Assembly (NCBI GenBank): GCA_016790165.1
Contig: JAEUPL010000037.1
Coordinates: forward strand, 1-64,000
DNA: 64,000 bases
Source of the DNA: Burkholderiales bacterium
GTDB taxonomy: Bacteria; Pseudomonadota; Gammaproteobacteria; Burkholderiales; Casimicrobiaceae
Reading direction: 5' to 3'
Every line of letters starts with the position of its first letter. Positions within the stretch are counted from its first letter, which is position 1. Shown here piece by piece: positions 45,093 to 54,796 of the stretch. The notes under the pieces are model-generated. The model saw only the letters and a program-made list of their open reading frames with translations, was not told the DNA's origin and searched no databases. Both the position numbers and the translations under genes were made by a program.

Positions 45093-46124
45093 TCAGCCTG
45101 CGTCGAAGCCCGAAAGCACGCTCACCACATTCGCTCCGATTGCATCGACCGCGTACCCGCCCTCGAGCACAAACAGCGTCGGCAAGCTGAGTCCGGCAAT
45201 CACAGCGCCCAGCCGCGCGAAGTCACCCGTCTGCAATCGAAAGCGGGAAATCGGATCGCCTTCAAAAGTATCGACGCCGAGCGAGACCACTAGCGCATCT
45301 GCCCGGAATCGCCGGATGGCCACGCAGGCCGTGCCGAGCGCCGCAAACCACTGGTCAACCGAGGCTCCCGCCGACAGCGGCAGGTTCAGGTTGTAGCCCT
45401 GGCCGGGACCACGCCCCATTTCGTCCTCGTGTCCGAGAAAGAACGGATACTCGGTCAGCGGGTCGCCATGAATGCTGGCAAAGAACACATCCGCCCGATC
45501 GTAAAAAATATCCTGCGTACCGTTGCCGTGGTGGTAGTCCACGTCAAGAATGGCTACGCGGTCGCTGCCGGCGTCGCGCAACGCCTGCGCCGCGATGGCC
45601 GCGTTGTTCAGGAAACAATATCCACCGAAAAAATCCCGCCCGGCATGATGCCCCGGTGGACGCGTCAGCACGAACGCACTGCGTTCGCCAGCGCGCAGCA
45701 ACGCCGCACCGGTTAGCGCACCATCGGCGCCCGCACGCGCAGCGGCCCACGTGCCTGCCGTCAGCGGCGAGCCGGAGTCGAACGAATACAGACCCATGCG
45801 TGCGGCGAAATTTCTTGGCTCCACGTCACTGCGCATGCCACGAATCGACCACACTGACGGGAACGCAGCGTCGTGCCCGCCGAGTTGCACAAACTCCGCA
45901 TGCGCGCCTTGCAGAAACCGCACGTACGGCTCGGCGTGCACTTTCAAGATCTCCGAATCATCGTGCGCTTGCGGCGCCAGTACGTCGCCCAAACCAGCTT
46001 GCTCAACGGCCGCCAGCACCCAGTCAGCCCGCTCCGGCTTCTCGAACGCAGGCACCTTTTCACCACGAAAGAACTCGTACTCGGCGCGATGGACGCCATG
46101 CGCTGCGTTGTAAATGGTCTTCAT
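45093..46124 (-). CDS. Histone deacetylase-family (acetylpolyamine/acetoin-type) amidohydrolase
   Basis: Zinc amidohydrolase of 343 residues. HDAC signatures: RPPGHHAGRDFFGGYCFLNNAAIAA (two His in the active site), LDVDYHHGNGTQDIF (zinc Asp and His) and SLGVDTFEGDPIS (zinc Asp). The N-terminus MKTIYNAAHGVHRAEYEFFRGEKVP is typical of the acetylpolyamine amidohydrolase branch. ATG 46124 is preferred; the open frame extends to 46211 without similarity. Bacterial members remove acetyl groups from polyamines or other small amides. It stands alone. Confidence 0.88.
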   Translation of the reverse strand: MKTIYNAAHGVHRAEYEFFRGEKVPAFEKPERADWVLAAVEQAGLGDVLAPQAHDDSEILKVHAEPYVRFLQGAHAEFVQLGGHDAAFPSVWSIRGMRSDVEPRNFAARMGLYSFDSGSPLTAGTWAAARAGADGALTGAALLRAGERSAFVLTRPPGHHAGRDFFGGYCFLNNAAIAAQALRDAGSDRVAILDVDYHHGNGTQDIFYDRADVFFASIHGDPLTEYPFFLGHEDEMGRGPGQGYNLNLPLSAGASVDQWFAALGTACVAIRRFRADALVVSLGVDTFEGDPISRFRLQTGDFARLGAVIAGLSLPTLFVLEGGYAVDAIGANVVSVLSGFDAG

Positions 46125-46779
46125 CGCGATATTCTGCCCTCGGTCGCGAGCGCCGCGACCCGTCTGTGGAGTCGCGGACAATCCCGGGCAGTAACCCCGG
46201 AAGTCAGACATGAGTGCGAGTTGTCAGAGAGCGCGCTGCGCGGTCGCAACGGCATCATCTTGCAGGTCGAAGAGACCATCCCGCTGGAGAACATTCAGGA
46301 AACACTGAATCAGTCTGCGCGACACGTCGCGCGTCGGATCGGGATGAACTGCGATTCGAAAATGTGGAGTCATATCGGGGCTATGGCGAGAAATTTTTTG
46401 GCTCGCAGATCGCCCAAGCCCATTGAAGCGACGTGCGCGTGCGACTTGTTCAGCGTTTCCTTCAGTAGGTGACCTTTGTCGACCACCCGCTACTGAAGCG
46501 TTTTGACCTCGCCATCGTCAAATTTGAGACCGCAGGGCAAAGCGCCGGTCAGCGCACGACATGAAGCTGATCGGCATCATCGACGCGCACCACGATCGTT
46601 CGCCAATCCTCGCGGCACGTAAGGGGTTGAAACGCCCTCGCACCGCGACCGGGTTGCTTATCAATGCAGTCGAGCAGGCGCAGGCAGAGACCTTGGGCGC
46701 AATCCAGCGTTGGAGGACATTGCGACGCTATTGAAAGAACGGTTACCGAAGCCCTGATCTCAGTGCCCGAAAATTGCCC
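46125..46779. pseudogene. Degenerate, non-conserved interval with gene remnants
   Basis: No convincing gene. Short frames exist on the plus strand: 46214-46426 (RFENVESYRGYGEKFF), an overlapping frame to 46472 (GIILQVEETIPLENIQETL), and ATG 46561-46734 (57 residues, MKLIGIIDAHHDR start that faintly recalls a glutathione S-transferase N-terminus). Protein-like blocks in shifted frames suggest decay of older genes. A hairpin CTTCAGTAG (46460-46468) with CTACTGAAG (46490-46498) encloses GTCGAC. By eye this stretch is somewhat less GC-biased than the neighbours. Confidence 0.4.
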
Positions 46780-49700
46780 CTACTTCGCCCTGCCGAAGCC
46801 ACCACCGCCCGGCGTCTGAATAACAAATACGTCATCGACATTCATGGCGACCTCGCAGATGTGACCGTAATCTTCGCGACGACCGTCTGCCCGTTCCACC
46901 CAGTTCTTCGCGGCCGCACCGGGTTCGCCCCCCGCCATGCCATGCGGCCGGTTGATGCGGTTGTTACCGAGGATAGCCGCGGTCATTGGCTGCAGGAAAC
47001 GAACGCGGCGATCCGCACCGTCGCCGCCGTGATGCGCTCCGCCGCCGCCGGTGCCCTGGTTGATCGTGTGCGAATCAACGCGCACCGGGTAGCGGAATTC
47101 GAGCACCTCGGGATCGGTCAGCCGGGAGTTGGTCATATGGCACTGAACCACGCTGGTGCCATCGAACGTCGGCCCAGCGCCCGAGCCTCCGGAAATCGTC
47201 TCGTAGTACTGGTACTGATCGTTGCCGAAGGTGAAATTGGTCATGGTGCCGTACGCCCCCGCCAGCACTCCGAGTGCGCCGTAGAGGCAATTGGTGGCAG
47301 CCTGCGACACCTCGACATTGCCAGCCACCACCGCAGCTGGGTAGGCCGGCGACAACATGCTGCCATCAGGGATGCGGATTTCGATCGGTTTCAGGCAACC
47401 CGCGTTCATCGGGATCTCATCGTCGACGAGCGTACGGAACACGTACAGCACCACCGCGCGGCTCACGCTGCGAGGTGCATTGAAATTGCTGGGCCGCTGT
47501 GCCGATGTACCGGTAAAGTCGACCACGGCCGAACGGCTGACCCGGTCGATCGACACCTTGACGTGGATGTGACTGCCATCGTCGAGATCAACGCCGAATT
47601 CGCCGTCAGTCAGTTTGTGGATGACGCGGCGCACGCTCTCCTCGGCGTTGTCCTGCACGTGCTTCATGTAGGCGACGACGACCTCGCGCCCAAAGTGCTC
47701 AACCATCCTGGCGAGCTCGGTAGCGCCCTTGTTGCAGCTCGCTACCTGCGCCCGCAGGTCAGCAATGTTCTGCGTGACATTGCGCACCGGATGGGCATCA
47801 CGGGTCAGGATTTCCACCAACTCGTCCTCAAGGAACACGCCCCCGCGCACCAGTTGCACGTTGTCGAGCAGCACGCCCTCCTCGCTGATGTGCTTCGAGA
47901 ATGGCGGCATTGAGCCGGGCGTGATGCCACCAATATCGGCGTGGTGGCCCCGCGCGGCCGTATAGAACAGCGGCGTCGTCTCTCCTTTCAGGAAGACCGG
48001 CGTTACCACCGTGACGTCCGGAATATGGGTGCCGCCCGCGTAGGGCGCGTTGAGCACGAACGCATCGCCCGGCTTCATCTGCCCGGCGCGCTTTTCGAGG
48101 ATCACACGCACGCTTTCGCCCATTGAGCCCAGGTGCACCGGCATATGCGGCGCGTTGGCAACGAGATTGCCTTCGGGATCAAAAATGGCACAAGAAAAAT
48201 CAAGGCGCTCTTTGATGTTCACGGAATAGCTCGTGTTCGCGAGCGTCACGCCCATCTGCTCGGCGATCGCCATGAACAGGTTGTTGAACACTTCCAGCAG
48301 CACCGGGTCCGCGGTGGTGCCAATGGCGTGGGCACGCTGCTTGGCCTGAGTGCGCTCCAGCACCAGATGATTGAGCGGCGTTACCACCGCGCGCCACTCC
48401 GGCTCCACTACGGTGGTGGCGATGGGCTCCCTGATGATCGCCGGGCCGGCGATCATGTCGCCCGGGCGCAAGTCTTCGCGGTAGTAAACGCCAGTCTCGC
48501 GGTCGGCGTCTTCCATGTACGCGCGCACTGTGGCGTGCGCCTGTAAGCCATCGTTGCGCACGGCGAGCTGCGGCACCGATTCGCTGGCCGACTGCGTCTG
48601 TCCAATCGCTTCGGCAGAGATCGACTCAATCACGAGCGCGCGCCCCGGCATCAGGAAGCCGTAGCGCTGTCGATAGGTGGTCTCGAACGATGCGACGAGA
48701 ACCGTCTGGCGCGTGTTTGCCGTCACGGGCAGCTCGATGGTGGTGTCGGTACCGTCGTACTTCAGCGCGACCGAATTGACCACACGCACTTGCGCCGACA
48801 ACAGGCCCTGCGCCTCGACGTCGCCGCGTGCCTCGCTGCCGAGCGTCGTGAATTCGGCGCGAAGGTCCGCAAGCAGTTCGTCAGTCAGGGGCTTCTCGAC
48901 AGCGGCCTGCCGCAGCGTGCGCACGTCAGCGAGCCCCATGCCATAGGCGGAGAGCACACCGGCGAATGGATGGATGTACACACGCTGCATGCCCAGTGCA
49001 TCGGCGACGAGGCAAGCGTGCTGGCCCCCAGCGCCGCCGAAGCAGGTCAAGGTGTACTCAGTGACGTCATAACCCCGCTGAACGCTAATGTGCTTGATCG
49101 CGTTGGCCATGTTTTCAACCGCGATGCGCAGAAAGCCTGCGGCAATTTGTTCGGGAGTCTTCTTCTGCCCAGTCGCGCGTTCCACCGCCAAGGACAAAGC
49201 TTCGAACTTGTTGATGACCGCACAAACGTCCAGTGGCTGATCGCCGTTTGGCCCGAATACCGCAGGAAACAATTCGGGGCGAAGTTTGCCAACCATGACA
49301 TTGCAATCTGTCACCGTCAATGGGCCACTGCGGCGGTATGCCGCAGGGCCTGGATTGGCGCCCGCGCTCTCCGGTCCGACGCGGAATTTGCTGCCGTCAA
49401 ACGTGCAGATTGAGCCACCACCCGCCGCAACCGTGTGAATCTGCATGATGGGAGCTCGCAGGCGAACACCGGCGACCTCGGTCTCGAACGCACGCTCGTA
49501 CTCGCCCGCGAAGTGCGTCACGTCGGTCGAGGTGCCACCCATATCAAAGCCGATCATCTTGTCGAAGCCGGCGAGCTGGGTCACCGCCGCCGCGCCGACG
49601 ATGCCGCCAGCCGGGCCGGAGAGGATTGCATCCTTGCCCTGAAACTTGTGCGCGTCGGTCAGACCACCGGAGCTTTGCATGAACTGCAGGCCAACATTGC

Positions 49701-50388
49701 CCAGCGCCGATTGCACCTGCTCAACGTAGCGCCGCAAAATGGGCGAGAGGTAGGCGTCGACCACCGTGGTGTCACCGCGCGACACGAACTTCATGAGCGG
49801 TGAAACCTCATGCGACACACTGATCTGGGTAAAGCCGATCTGTTGCGCAATCGCTTTCAGTGCATTCTCGTGCTCGGCGTACCGATAACCATGCATCAGG
49901 CAGATCGCTACGGCGCGGAAGCCCTTGTCAAACGCGGCTTGAAGATCGGCGCGTGCGGCCGTTTCATTCAACGGTGTTACCAAGTCGCCATGCGCACCCA
50001 TCCGTTCGTCGACTTCAACCACCCCTTCATAAAGCAGCTCGGGCAGTTCTATCTTGCGGACAAACAGCTTCGGCCGTGCCTGATAGGCTATGCGCAACTG
50101 ATCGCGGAACCCGCGGGTCACGACAAGCAGCGTGCGCTCGCCCTTCCGCTCGAGCAACGCGTTGGTCGCCACCGTAGTGCCCATCTTTACCGCCCCAATT
50201 CGCTCGGACGGAGTCGGCGCGCCGGCCGGCACATCAAGCAGATCACGAATGCCCTGCACCGCCGCGTCACGGTAGCGTTCTGGATTTTCGGAAAGCAGCT
50301 TGTGGGTACGTAGCGTGCCATCGGGTTCGCACGCCACGATGTCAGTGAACGTGCCGCCGCGATCAATCCAGAATTGCCATTGCTTCAT
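46780..50388 (-). CDS. 5-oxoprolinase / hydantoinase A-B fusion protein
   Basis: Large ATP-dependent enzyme of 1202 residues. The N-terminal HyuA half starts [16 protein letters not shown] (an ASKHA-like ATP fold) and continues with [18 protein letters not shown] and [12 protein letters not shown] blocks to about 690. The HyuB half (about 700-1200) starts [20 protein letters not shown], then [30 protein letters not shown] and ends [19 protein letters not shown]. The fusion is the form seen in 5-oxoprolinases, which open pyroglutamate to glutamate, or in related hydantoinases. It lies 12 bp after the DctM gene, so it belongs to the TRAP operon. Confidence 0.92.
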   Translation of the reverse strand: MKQWQFWIDRGGTFTDIVACEPDGTLRTHKLLSENPERYRDAAVQGIRDLLDVPAGAPTPSERIGAVKMGTTVATNALLERKGERTLLVVTRGFRDQLRIAYQARPKLFVRKIELPELLYEGVVEVDERMGAHGDLVTPLNETAARADLQAAFDKGFRAVAICLMHGYRYAEHENALKAIAQQIGFTQISVSHEVSPLMKFVSRGDTTVVDAYLSPILRRYVEQVQSALGNVGLQFMQSSGGLTDAHKFQGKDAILSGPAGGIVGAAAVTQLAGFDKMIGFDMGGTSTDVTHFAGEYERAFETEVAGVRLRAPIMQIHTVAAGGGSICTFDGSKFRVGPESAGANPGPAAYRRSGPLTVTDCNVMVGKLRPELFPAVFGPNGDQPLDVCAVINKFEALSLAVERATGQKKTPEQIAAGFLRIAVENMANAIKHISVQRGYDVTEYTLTCFGGAGGQHACLVADALGMQRVYIHPFAGVLSAYGMGLADVRTLRQAAVEKPLTDELLADLRAEFTTLGSEARGDVEAQGLLSAQVRVVNSVALKYDGTDTTIELPVTANTRQTVLVASFETTYRQRYGFLMPGRALVIESISAEAIGQTQSASESVPQLAVRNDGLQAHATVRAYMEDADRETGVYYREDLRPGDMIAGPAIIREPIATTVVEPEWRAVVTPLNHLVLERTQAKQRAHAIGTTADPVLLEVFNNLFMAIAEQMGVTLANTSYSVNIKERLDFSCAIFDPEGNLVANAPHMPVHLGSMGESVRVILEKRAGQMKPGDAFVLNAPYAGGTHIPDVTVVTPVFLKGETTPLFYTAARGHHADIGGITPGSMPPFSKHISEEGVLLDNVQLVRGGVFLEDELVEILTRDAHPVRNVTQNIADLRAQVASCNKGATELARMVEHFGREVVVAYMKHVQDNAEESVRRVIHKLTDGEFGVDLDDGSHIHVKVSIDRVSRSAVVDFTGTSAQRPSNFNAPRSVSRAVVLYVFRTLVDDEIPMNAGCLKPIEIRIPDGSMLSPAYPAAVVAGNVEVSQAATNCLYGALGVLAGAYGTMTNFTFGNDQYQYYETISGGSGAGPTFDGTSVVQCHMTNSRLTDPEVLEFRYPVRVDSHTINQGTGGGGAHHGGDGADRRVRFLQPMTAAILGNNRINRPHGMAGGEPGAAAKNWVERADGRREDYGHICEVAMNVDDVFVIQTPGGGGFGRAK

Positions 50389-50400
50389 GTCTCTTCGGGC

Positions 50401-51699
50401 CTAGAGTTTCATGTTCGCCGGAAGCCATGTCACAAGACCGGGAACAAAATAGATCAGCAGCACGGCAGCGCACATGAGAAAGAACATGGGTAGCGACACA
50501 CGCGCGATGTACGTCAACTCGCGTTTCGTCATGCCCTGCAGTACAAACAGGTTGAAGCCCACTGGCGGCGTGATCTGCGCCATTTCGACGACCAGCGTAA
50601 TGAAGATGCCAAACCAAATGAGGTCGAGACCCGCACCTGTGATCGTTGGAAGGATGACCCCCATCGTCAGCACCACCATCGAAATGCCATCGAGAAAGCA
50701 GCCAAGAATGATGTAGAAAACGGCGAGGGCGATAACCAGCGTGAACTGCGACAGGCCAAGACCCTGAATGAATTCCGCCAGATGACGTGGCAGCCCCAGA
50801 TAGCCCATCGCCAGCGTGAGAAAGGCTGCTCCGGTCAGGATCATTGCAATCATGCAATAGAGCCGGGTAGCACCCAGCAAACTCTCCTTGAAGGTCTGCC
50901 AGGAGAGCGCGCCTTGCGCTGCCGACAGCACCAGGGAGCCGATGACGCCGACGGCAGCAGCTTCCGTCGCGGTTGCGATGCCAGCGTAGATTGAACCAAG
51001 CACGGCCAGGATCAGCAGCACCACGGGAATCAGATGCCGCGATTCGCGCAACTTCTCGATGAACGTATAGCGGGTTGTTGCCGCCGGAATCTTGCCAGGG
51101 TTCAGCAAGGCCCAAACGGCGATGTAGCCCGAGAACAGCATGGCCAGCACGATGCCCGGAACCACGCCGGCAATGAACAGTTTGGAAATTGACACATCCG
51201 CCGCTACCCCATAGACGATCATGATGATTGAAGGCGGGATGAGCAAGCCCAGCGTGCCGGAGCCCGACAAGGTGCCGATCACCATGTCGTCGGGATAGCC
51301 GCGCGCCTTCAGTTCCGGTAGCGTCATCTTGCCAATAGTGGCGCAGGTGGCGGCAGAAGAGCCCGACACGGCGGCAAAGATGGCACAGCCGATCACGTTG
51401 GTATGCAACAAACGGCCTGGGAGGCGTTCCACCCAGGGCGCGAGCCCTTTGAACATATCCTGCGACAGACGGGTGCGAAACAGAATCTCGCCCATCCAGA
51501 CAAACAGCGGGAGAGCCGTAAGCGTCCAGCTCGACGAGGCGCCCCAGATCGTAACGGCCATCGCGTCACCAGCAGGACGCGATGAGAACAACTCCATGGC
51601 GACCCACGCCACGCCGGCCAGCGTCAGACCAATCCAGACACCACCGGCAAGCAGCGCAAAGAGCACCGCAATGAGCAGCGCGGTAATCAGCAAGTCCAT
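50401..51699 (-). CDS. TRAP transporter large permease (DctM type)
   Basis: Membrane protein of 432 residues with twelve or more hydrophobic segments. ATG 51699 starts at MDLLITALLIAVLFALLAGG. DctM blocks are GCAIFAAVSGSSAATCATIGKMTLPELKARGYP, SGTLGLLIPPSIIMIVYGVAADVSISKLFIAG and ILGCFLDGISMVVLTMGVILP. It couples uptake of the bound substrate to an ion gradient. Operon order on the minus strand is DctP-DctQ-DctM-oxoprolinase. The in-frame ATG at 51774 would lie inside dctQ and is rejected. Confidence 0.93.
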   Translation of the reverse strand: MDLLITALLIAVLFALLAGGVWIGLTLAGVAWVAMELFSSRPAGDAMAVTIWGASSSWTLTALPLFVWMGEILFRTRLSQDMFKGLAPWVERLPGRLLHTNVIGCAIFAAVSGSSAATCATIGKMTLPELKARGYPDDMVIGTLSGSGTLGLLIPPSIIMIVYGVAADVSISKLFIAGVVPGIVLAMLFSGYIAVWALLNPGKIPAATTRYTFIEKLRESRHLIPVVLLILAVLGSIYAGIATATEAAAVGVIGSLVLSAAQGALSWQTFKESLLGATRLYCMIAMILTGAAFLTLAMGYLGLPRHLAEFIQGLGLSQFTLVIALAVFYIILGCFLDGISMVVLTMGVILPTITGAGLDLIWFGIFITLVVEMAQITPPVGFNLFVLQGMTKRELTYIARVSLPMFFLMCAAVLLIYFVPGLVTWLPANMKL

Positions 51700-51715
51700 A
51701 TCAGACCCTTCAGCG

Positions 51716-52225
51716 CTATTCGTTATGCAAGGATTCGTCGCTGGTAGTAACCACTCGTCGGCCTTGCCACTCAAGGATCAGCTCATCCAGGAATGCAATG
51801 GCCAGAATGACTGTTCCCAGCGCCATGGCAATCTGCGGAATCCACAAAGGCGTGGCGTCATTCCCAGTGGATATGTCGTTGAACTGCAGCGACTGCCAGC
51901 ATAACTTGACGCTGAACATGGCGAGCAGCAGGGCCAGCAGCAATGCTGCGGCCAGCGCCAGCAACTCCAACCGATGTTTCGCTTTGGGGGATAGCGCCTG
52001 CAGCAGCAACGTCACGCGAATATGTTCGCCGCGCTTGAGGGTGTGGGCGAGCGCCAGGAAGCCAGCGCCAGCCATCATGTAGCCCGCGTACGCATCCGTC
52101 CCGCGCACATGAAATCCGAACTGCCGGCCCAGGATGGACAGCAGCACCATGATCAGAAGCCCGATCATCAGCAGCGCCGCGAGCCAGGCGGCAGTCATGT
52201 ACACACGATCCAGTACAGAGCGCAT
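51716..52225 (-). CDS. TRAP transporter small permease (DctQ type)
   Basis: Four-helix membrane protein of 169 residues. ATG 52225 starts MRSVLDRVYMTAAWLAALLMIGLLIMVLLSILGRQFG. The motif VRGTDAYAGYMMAGAGFLALAHTLKRGEHIRVTLLL is the typical DctQ centre. It binds to the large subunit. There is a terminator just upstream, between it and the DctP gene. The downstream DctM start is 16 bp past its stop. Confidence 0.9.
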   Translation of the reverse strand: MRSVLDRVYMTAAWLAALLMIGLLIMVLLSILGRQFGFHVRGTDAYAGYMMAGAGFLALAHTLKRGEHIRVTLLLQALSPKAKHRLELLALAAALLLALLLAMFSVKLCWQSLQFNDISTGNDATPLWIPQIAMALGTVILAIAFLDELILEWQGRRVVTTSDESLHNE

Positions 52226-52270
52226 TCGAACTTCCCCGGAGTCTGCTCTTGTTGAGCGTCTATTGCGCAC

Positions 52271-52296
52271 AAAAAAGGCAGGTCATCCCTGCCTTT
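52271..52296 (-). terminator. Terminator between DctP and DctQ genes
   Basis: Read on the minus strand: AAAGGCAGG (52296-52288), loop gatga, CCTGCCTTT (52282-52274) followed by T's to 52271. A partial terminator lying 11 bp past the DctP stop. Confidence 0.85.
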
Positions 52297-52307
52297 CTGC
52301 GTTCAAC

Positions 52308-53285
52308 CTACTTGCGGAAGGCGTCGACCAGCGCCTGTCCCTCGGCACCAGCGTTTTTCAGCCACTCGGTCAGCAGGATTTCGCCCACCTTCTTCATGTC
52401 CGCCTTGAGCTGCGGCGAGGGTTGATGCACCACCAGGCCACCTTTCTTAAGTTGCTCCAGCGATTCGGTGTTGGTCTTTTTCGACATCTCCCAGCCCCGC
52501 GCTTCGGCGTCGCGTCCAGCCTTCAGCACGGCGTCCTGCGTCGCCTTGTCGAGCGCATCAAAGGCCTTCTTGTTGATCAGTACCCCGTTCTTCGGCAGCC
52601 AGGCCTGAGTGTCGTACCAGTTCTTGATGTGTTCATAGGTCTTGCTGTCTACGCCAGTCGAGCCGGAGCTCATGTAACTGTCCACCACCCCCGTCGCCAA
52701 CGCTTGCGAAAGCTCTGCGGCCTGCACCGTCACGGGTTGTGCGCCGACTAGTTCTGCGATGCGGGCAGTTGCCGGACTGTACGCGCGCCACTTGCTACCC
52801 TTCAGATCGGCAGCGCTCGCCAGTGGTTTCTTCGAGTAGATGCCTTGCGGTGGCCATGGAACGGAATAAAGCAGCATCATGCCCTGCTCGCCCAGCTTCT
52901 TGTCCATGATCGGCTTCTGGGCGCCGTAGAGTTTCATTGAACTGTCATAGCTATCAGCAAGAAAGGGAACACCGTCGGCACCGAAGATCTGCCACTCGTT
53001 CTGAAAATTGACGAGCAGAATTTCGCCCATCTGCGCACCGCCTGTCTGCACGGCGCGCTTAATCTCCGGTGCCTTGAACAACGACGCATTGGAGTGCACG
53101 GTAATCTTCAGCTTGCCGCCTGTGGCTTTCTCCACATCGCCCGCGAATTGCGTCAGATTCTGGGTGTGAAAGTTCGCTGGCGGGTAGGCTGAAGCCAGAT
53201 CCCACTTGGTCTGGGCAAGCGCGGAAGTTGAGACTACCGCGCCTGTCAGCAGCGCGGACGCAAGGAGGCTTTTGTAGAGTTTCAT
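52308..53285 (-). CDS. TRAP transporter substrate-binding protein (DctP type)
   Basis: Periplasmic binding protein of 325 residues. ATG 53285 is preceded by GGAGAACGAGCG and starts a signal peptide (KLYKSLLASALLTGAVVSTSALAQ). The body shows KWDLASAYPPANFHTQNLTQFAGDVEKATGGKLKI and YSVPWPPQGIYSKKPLASAADLKGSKWRAY, the usual DctP order; the conserved Arg of the carboxylate pocket (KWRAYSP) is present. Ligand likely a carboxylate that feeds the oxoprolinase. It is the first gene of the TRAP-oxoprolinase operon. Confidence 0.93.
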   Translation of the reverse strand: MKLYKSLLASALLTGAVVSTSALAQTKWDLASAYPPANFHTQNLTQFAGDVEKATGGKLKITVHSNASLFKAPEIKRAVQTGGAQMGEILLVNFQNEWQIFGADGVPFLADSYDSSMKLYGAQKPIMDKKLGEQGMMLLYSVPWPPQGIYSKKPLASAADLKGSKWRAYSPATARIAELVGAQPVTVQAAELSQALATGVVDSYMSSGSTGVDSKTYEHIKNWYDTQAWLPKNGVLINKKAFDALDKATQDAVLKAGRDAEARGWEMSKKTNTESLEQLKKGGLVVHQPSPQLKADMKKVGEILLTEWLKNAGAEGQALVDAFRK

Positions 53286-53406
53286 CGCTCGTTCTCCGGT
53301 AGGGTTAGTGTGACGGCACCGGTGATCGGTACCGAGTTGGGACGAAGAATTCTGACTGATGGTCAGCCGCGGCACTTTTCTACAGATCGTTTGCCGATGC
53401 CGACGT

Positions 53407-53435
53407 AATATTTCATTTCGTCAACAATTTGTCAA
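53407..53435 (-). promoter_or_regulatory. Promoter of the TRAP-oxoprolinase operon
   Basis: Minus strand -35 TTGACA (53435-53430), 17-base spacer, -10 AATATT (53412-53407). The -35 lies inside the palindromic operator. Confidence 0.55.
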
Positions 53436-53442
53436 CAAATTG
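53425..53442. promoter_or_regulatory. Palindromic operator of the TRAP operon
   Basis: CAATTTGT-CA-ACAAATTG, perfect 8-bp arms. It covers the -35 of the DctP promoter and lies 3 bp before the MarR-type gene's stop codon, so the MarR product is the obvious candidate repressor. Confidence 0.6.
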
Positions 53443-53445
53443 TCG

Positions 53446-54021
53446 TTATAGCGATGCCGCAGCACGCGACGCCTGATCGTACAACCCCGATAACGCCCGC
53501 AGGATTGACGCGGTATCCGATAGCGACGCCCCGCTCACGCGCTCGCGCTCGACACCGTCGGTCAAACATTGCTCACGTACGCTGCGGTAGCGCTCGCACA
53601 GGGCTACGCCCTCGGTGGTGGCCTCATACACCGCTTCCTTGCCAATGCGGCTGCTGGTCACCCACCCCAATGACACCAGTTTTTTTAACGCATAGTTGAC
53701 GATATGGGTGTCCTCAACATTGAGGACGAAGCAGATGTCGGCGAGTTTTTTCGGTCTTGCTCGGTGCACGATATGGTGAATGACCAAGACCTCCATTGGC
53801 GTCATGCCCTTGGCACCAGCGGCGGCCATGCAGCGCACGATCCAGCGATTGAAGGCGTGTTCGGCGATGATGAGGCCAAATTCAAACTCTGACAGTTCAG
53901 GCTGCGCCCCGCGCGCCAGATGCGCGCTTGACACGATACCTCCGGCAGCAACGGGTGCCCCAACTGTGGTTGCAGCGGCAGGGCGGGCGGGCTTCTGGCG
54001 TAAACGCGAGGTTTGTGGCAT
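53446..54021 (-). CDS. MarR-type winged-helix transcriptional regulator
   Basis: Regulator of 191 residues from ATG 54021. The first 45 residues are an Ala/Pro-rich flexible lead. The winged HTH is at about 65-145: GMTPMEVLVIHHIVHRARPKKLADICFVLNVEDTHIVNYALKKLVSLGWVTSSRIGKEAVYEATTEG, a MarR pattern with the wing at SSRIGKEAVYEAT. It lies just upstream of the DctP operon and divergent from the racemase gene. It is expected to bind the palindrome at 53425 and perhaps the dyad at 54040. Confidence 0.8.
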   Translation of the reverse strand: MPQTSRLRQKPARPAAATTVGAPVAAGGIVSSAHLARGAQPELSEFEFGLIIAEHAFNRWIVRCMAAAGAKGMTPMEVLVIHHIVHRARPKKLADICFVLNVEDTHIVNYALKKLVSLGWVTSSRIGKEAVYEATTEGVALCERYRSVREQCLTDGVERERVSGASLSDTASILRALSGLYDQASRAAASL

Positions 54022-54039
54022 GTCTGGACATTCTTGAAT

Positions 54040-54055
54040 TGGCGCAACGTTGCCA
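54040..54055. promoter_or_regulatory. Dyad in the divergent region of regulator and racemase
   Basis: TGGC-gCAACGTTg-CCA-like near-palindrome with the core CAACGTTG. It precedes a possible -10 CATAAT (54054-54059) for the racemase gene. Not similar to the 53425 palindrome, so a second regulator or a weak site is possible. Confidence 0.35.
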
Positions 54056-54121
54056 TAATCTACCGCAATGCCAAGTACAACACGCCCCATGCCTCGGGCA
54101 TCGTCCAGTTCTCCATGTCAG

Positions 54122-54796
54122 ATGGACAGGCCGCTCGGAATCTTGATGCTGGACACTCAGTTCGCGCGGCCGCTCGGCGATGGGGGCAATCCTGCGTCAT
54201 GGCCGTGCCCGGTGAGAATTGCCCGAGTGCCTGGTGCCCTCGCCCAGCCGGTGGTGTCGGGCACGTACCGCTCAGTCGAAGCCTTTATCCTGGCGGCACA
54301 GTCGCTGGTTGACGAGGGTGTCTGCGCGGTTACCACCACCTGTGGCTTCCTCGTGCGCTTCCAGGAGCAACTTGCCAAGGCACTGCCGGTGCCCGTCGAG
54401 ACGTCGACGCTCATGCACTTTCAACAGCTGCAGGCCAGGCAACCAGCCGGTGGCCGCGTCGCCATCCTGACCGTGGATGCCGCTTCCATCGATGCCGACG
54501 TGCGCGCCGCCGCGAACATCCCGCCAACAGCCCCGATTTTTTCCTTGGCGCCCGATTCCCATTTCCGCCGTGCCATTCTCGACGAGGCGGTAGCGCTGGA
54601 TGTCGCCGTGGCGCGCCGGGAGTGGGTTTTACTGACCCAGCAGGCAATGGCACAGTGCCCGGGCATTGGCTATTGGCTGCTGGAGTGCGCTAACCTGCCA
54701 CCCTACGGGAATGCAATTGCTGCTGCCACCGGTCGGCCGGTCTTCGACGTGCTGACTATGGGCGTTGCCCTTTGGCACCGAGCGAGCGGGCTTTGA
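54122..54796 (+). CDS. Aspartate/glutamate/hydantoin racemase-family protein
   Basis: Protein of 224 residues from ATG 54122. Homologues begin at the GILMLDT block; in-frame ATGs at 54068 and 54089 would add a Ser/Pro-rich lead close to a possible -10. The Cys motifs that act in the superfamily are visible: TTTCGFL (about 73-79) and LLECANLPPYG (about 185-195). This superfamily covers Asp/Glu racemases, hydantoin racemases and arylmalonate decarboxylases. Next to a TRAP transporter and an oxoprolinase/hydantoinase fusion, racemisation of the imported compound is a sensible idea. The stop overlaps the XerD start. Confidence 0.75.
   Translation: MDRPLGILMLDTQFARPLGDGGNPASWPCPVRIARVPGALAQPVVSGTYRSVEAFILAAQSLVDEGVCAVTTTCGFLVRFQEQLAKALPVPVETSTLMHFQQLQARQPAGGRVAILTVDAASIDADVRAAANIPPTAPIFSLAPDSHFRRAILDEAVALDVAVARREWVLLTQQAMAQCPGIGYWLLECANLPPYGNAIAAATGRPVFDVLTMGVALWHRASGL

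Noticed and set aside
45656..46213. Plus-strand frame ending SRTIPGSNPGSQT opposite the deacetylase
   Set aside because: Antisense shadow of the HDAC-family gene with Arg/Pro/Thr-rich composition.
46140..46215. Possible tRNA near the deacetylase start (GC-rich stems with GTAACCCCGG)
   Set aside because: No T-loop consensus or cloverleaf could be built on either strand.
46460..46498. Hairpin with central GTCGAC as a possible sixth copy of the palindromic element
   Set aside because: It lacks AAGTCGACTT, the CGACC...GGTCGTT arms and the AGCTTTTT ends, and the arms are only 9 bp.
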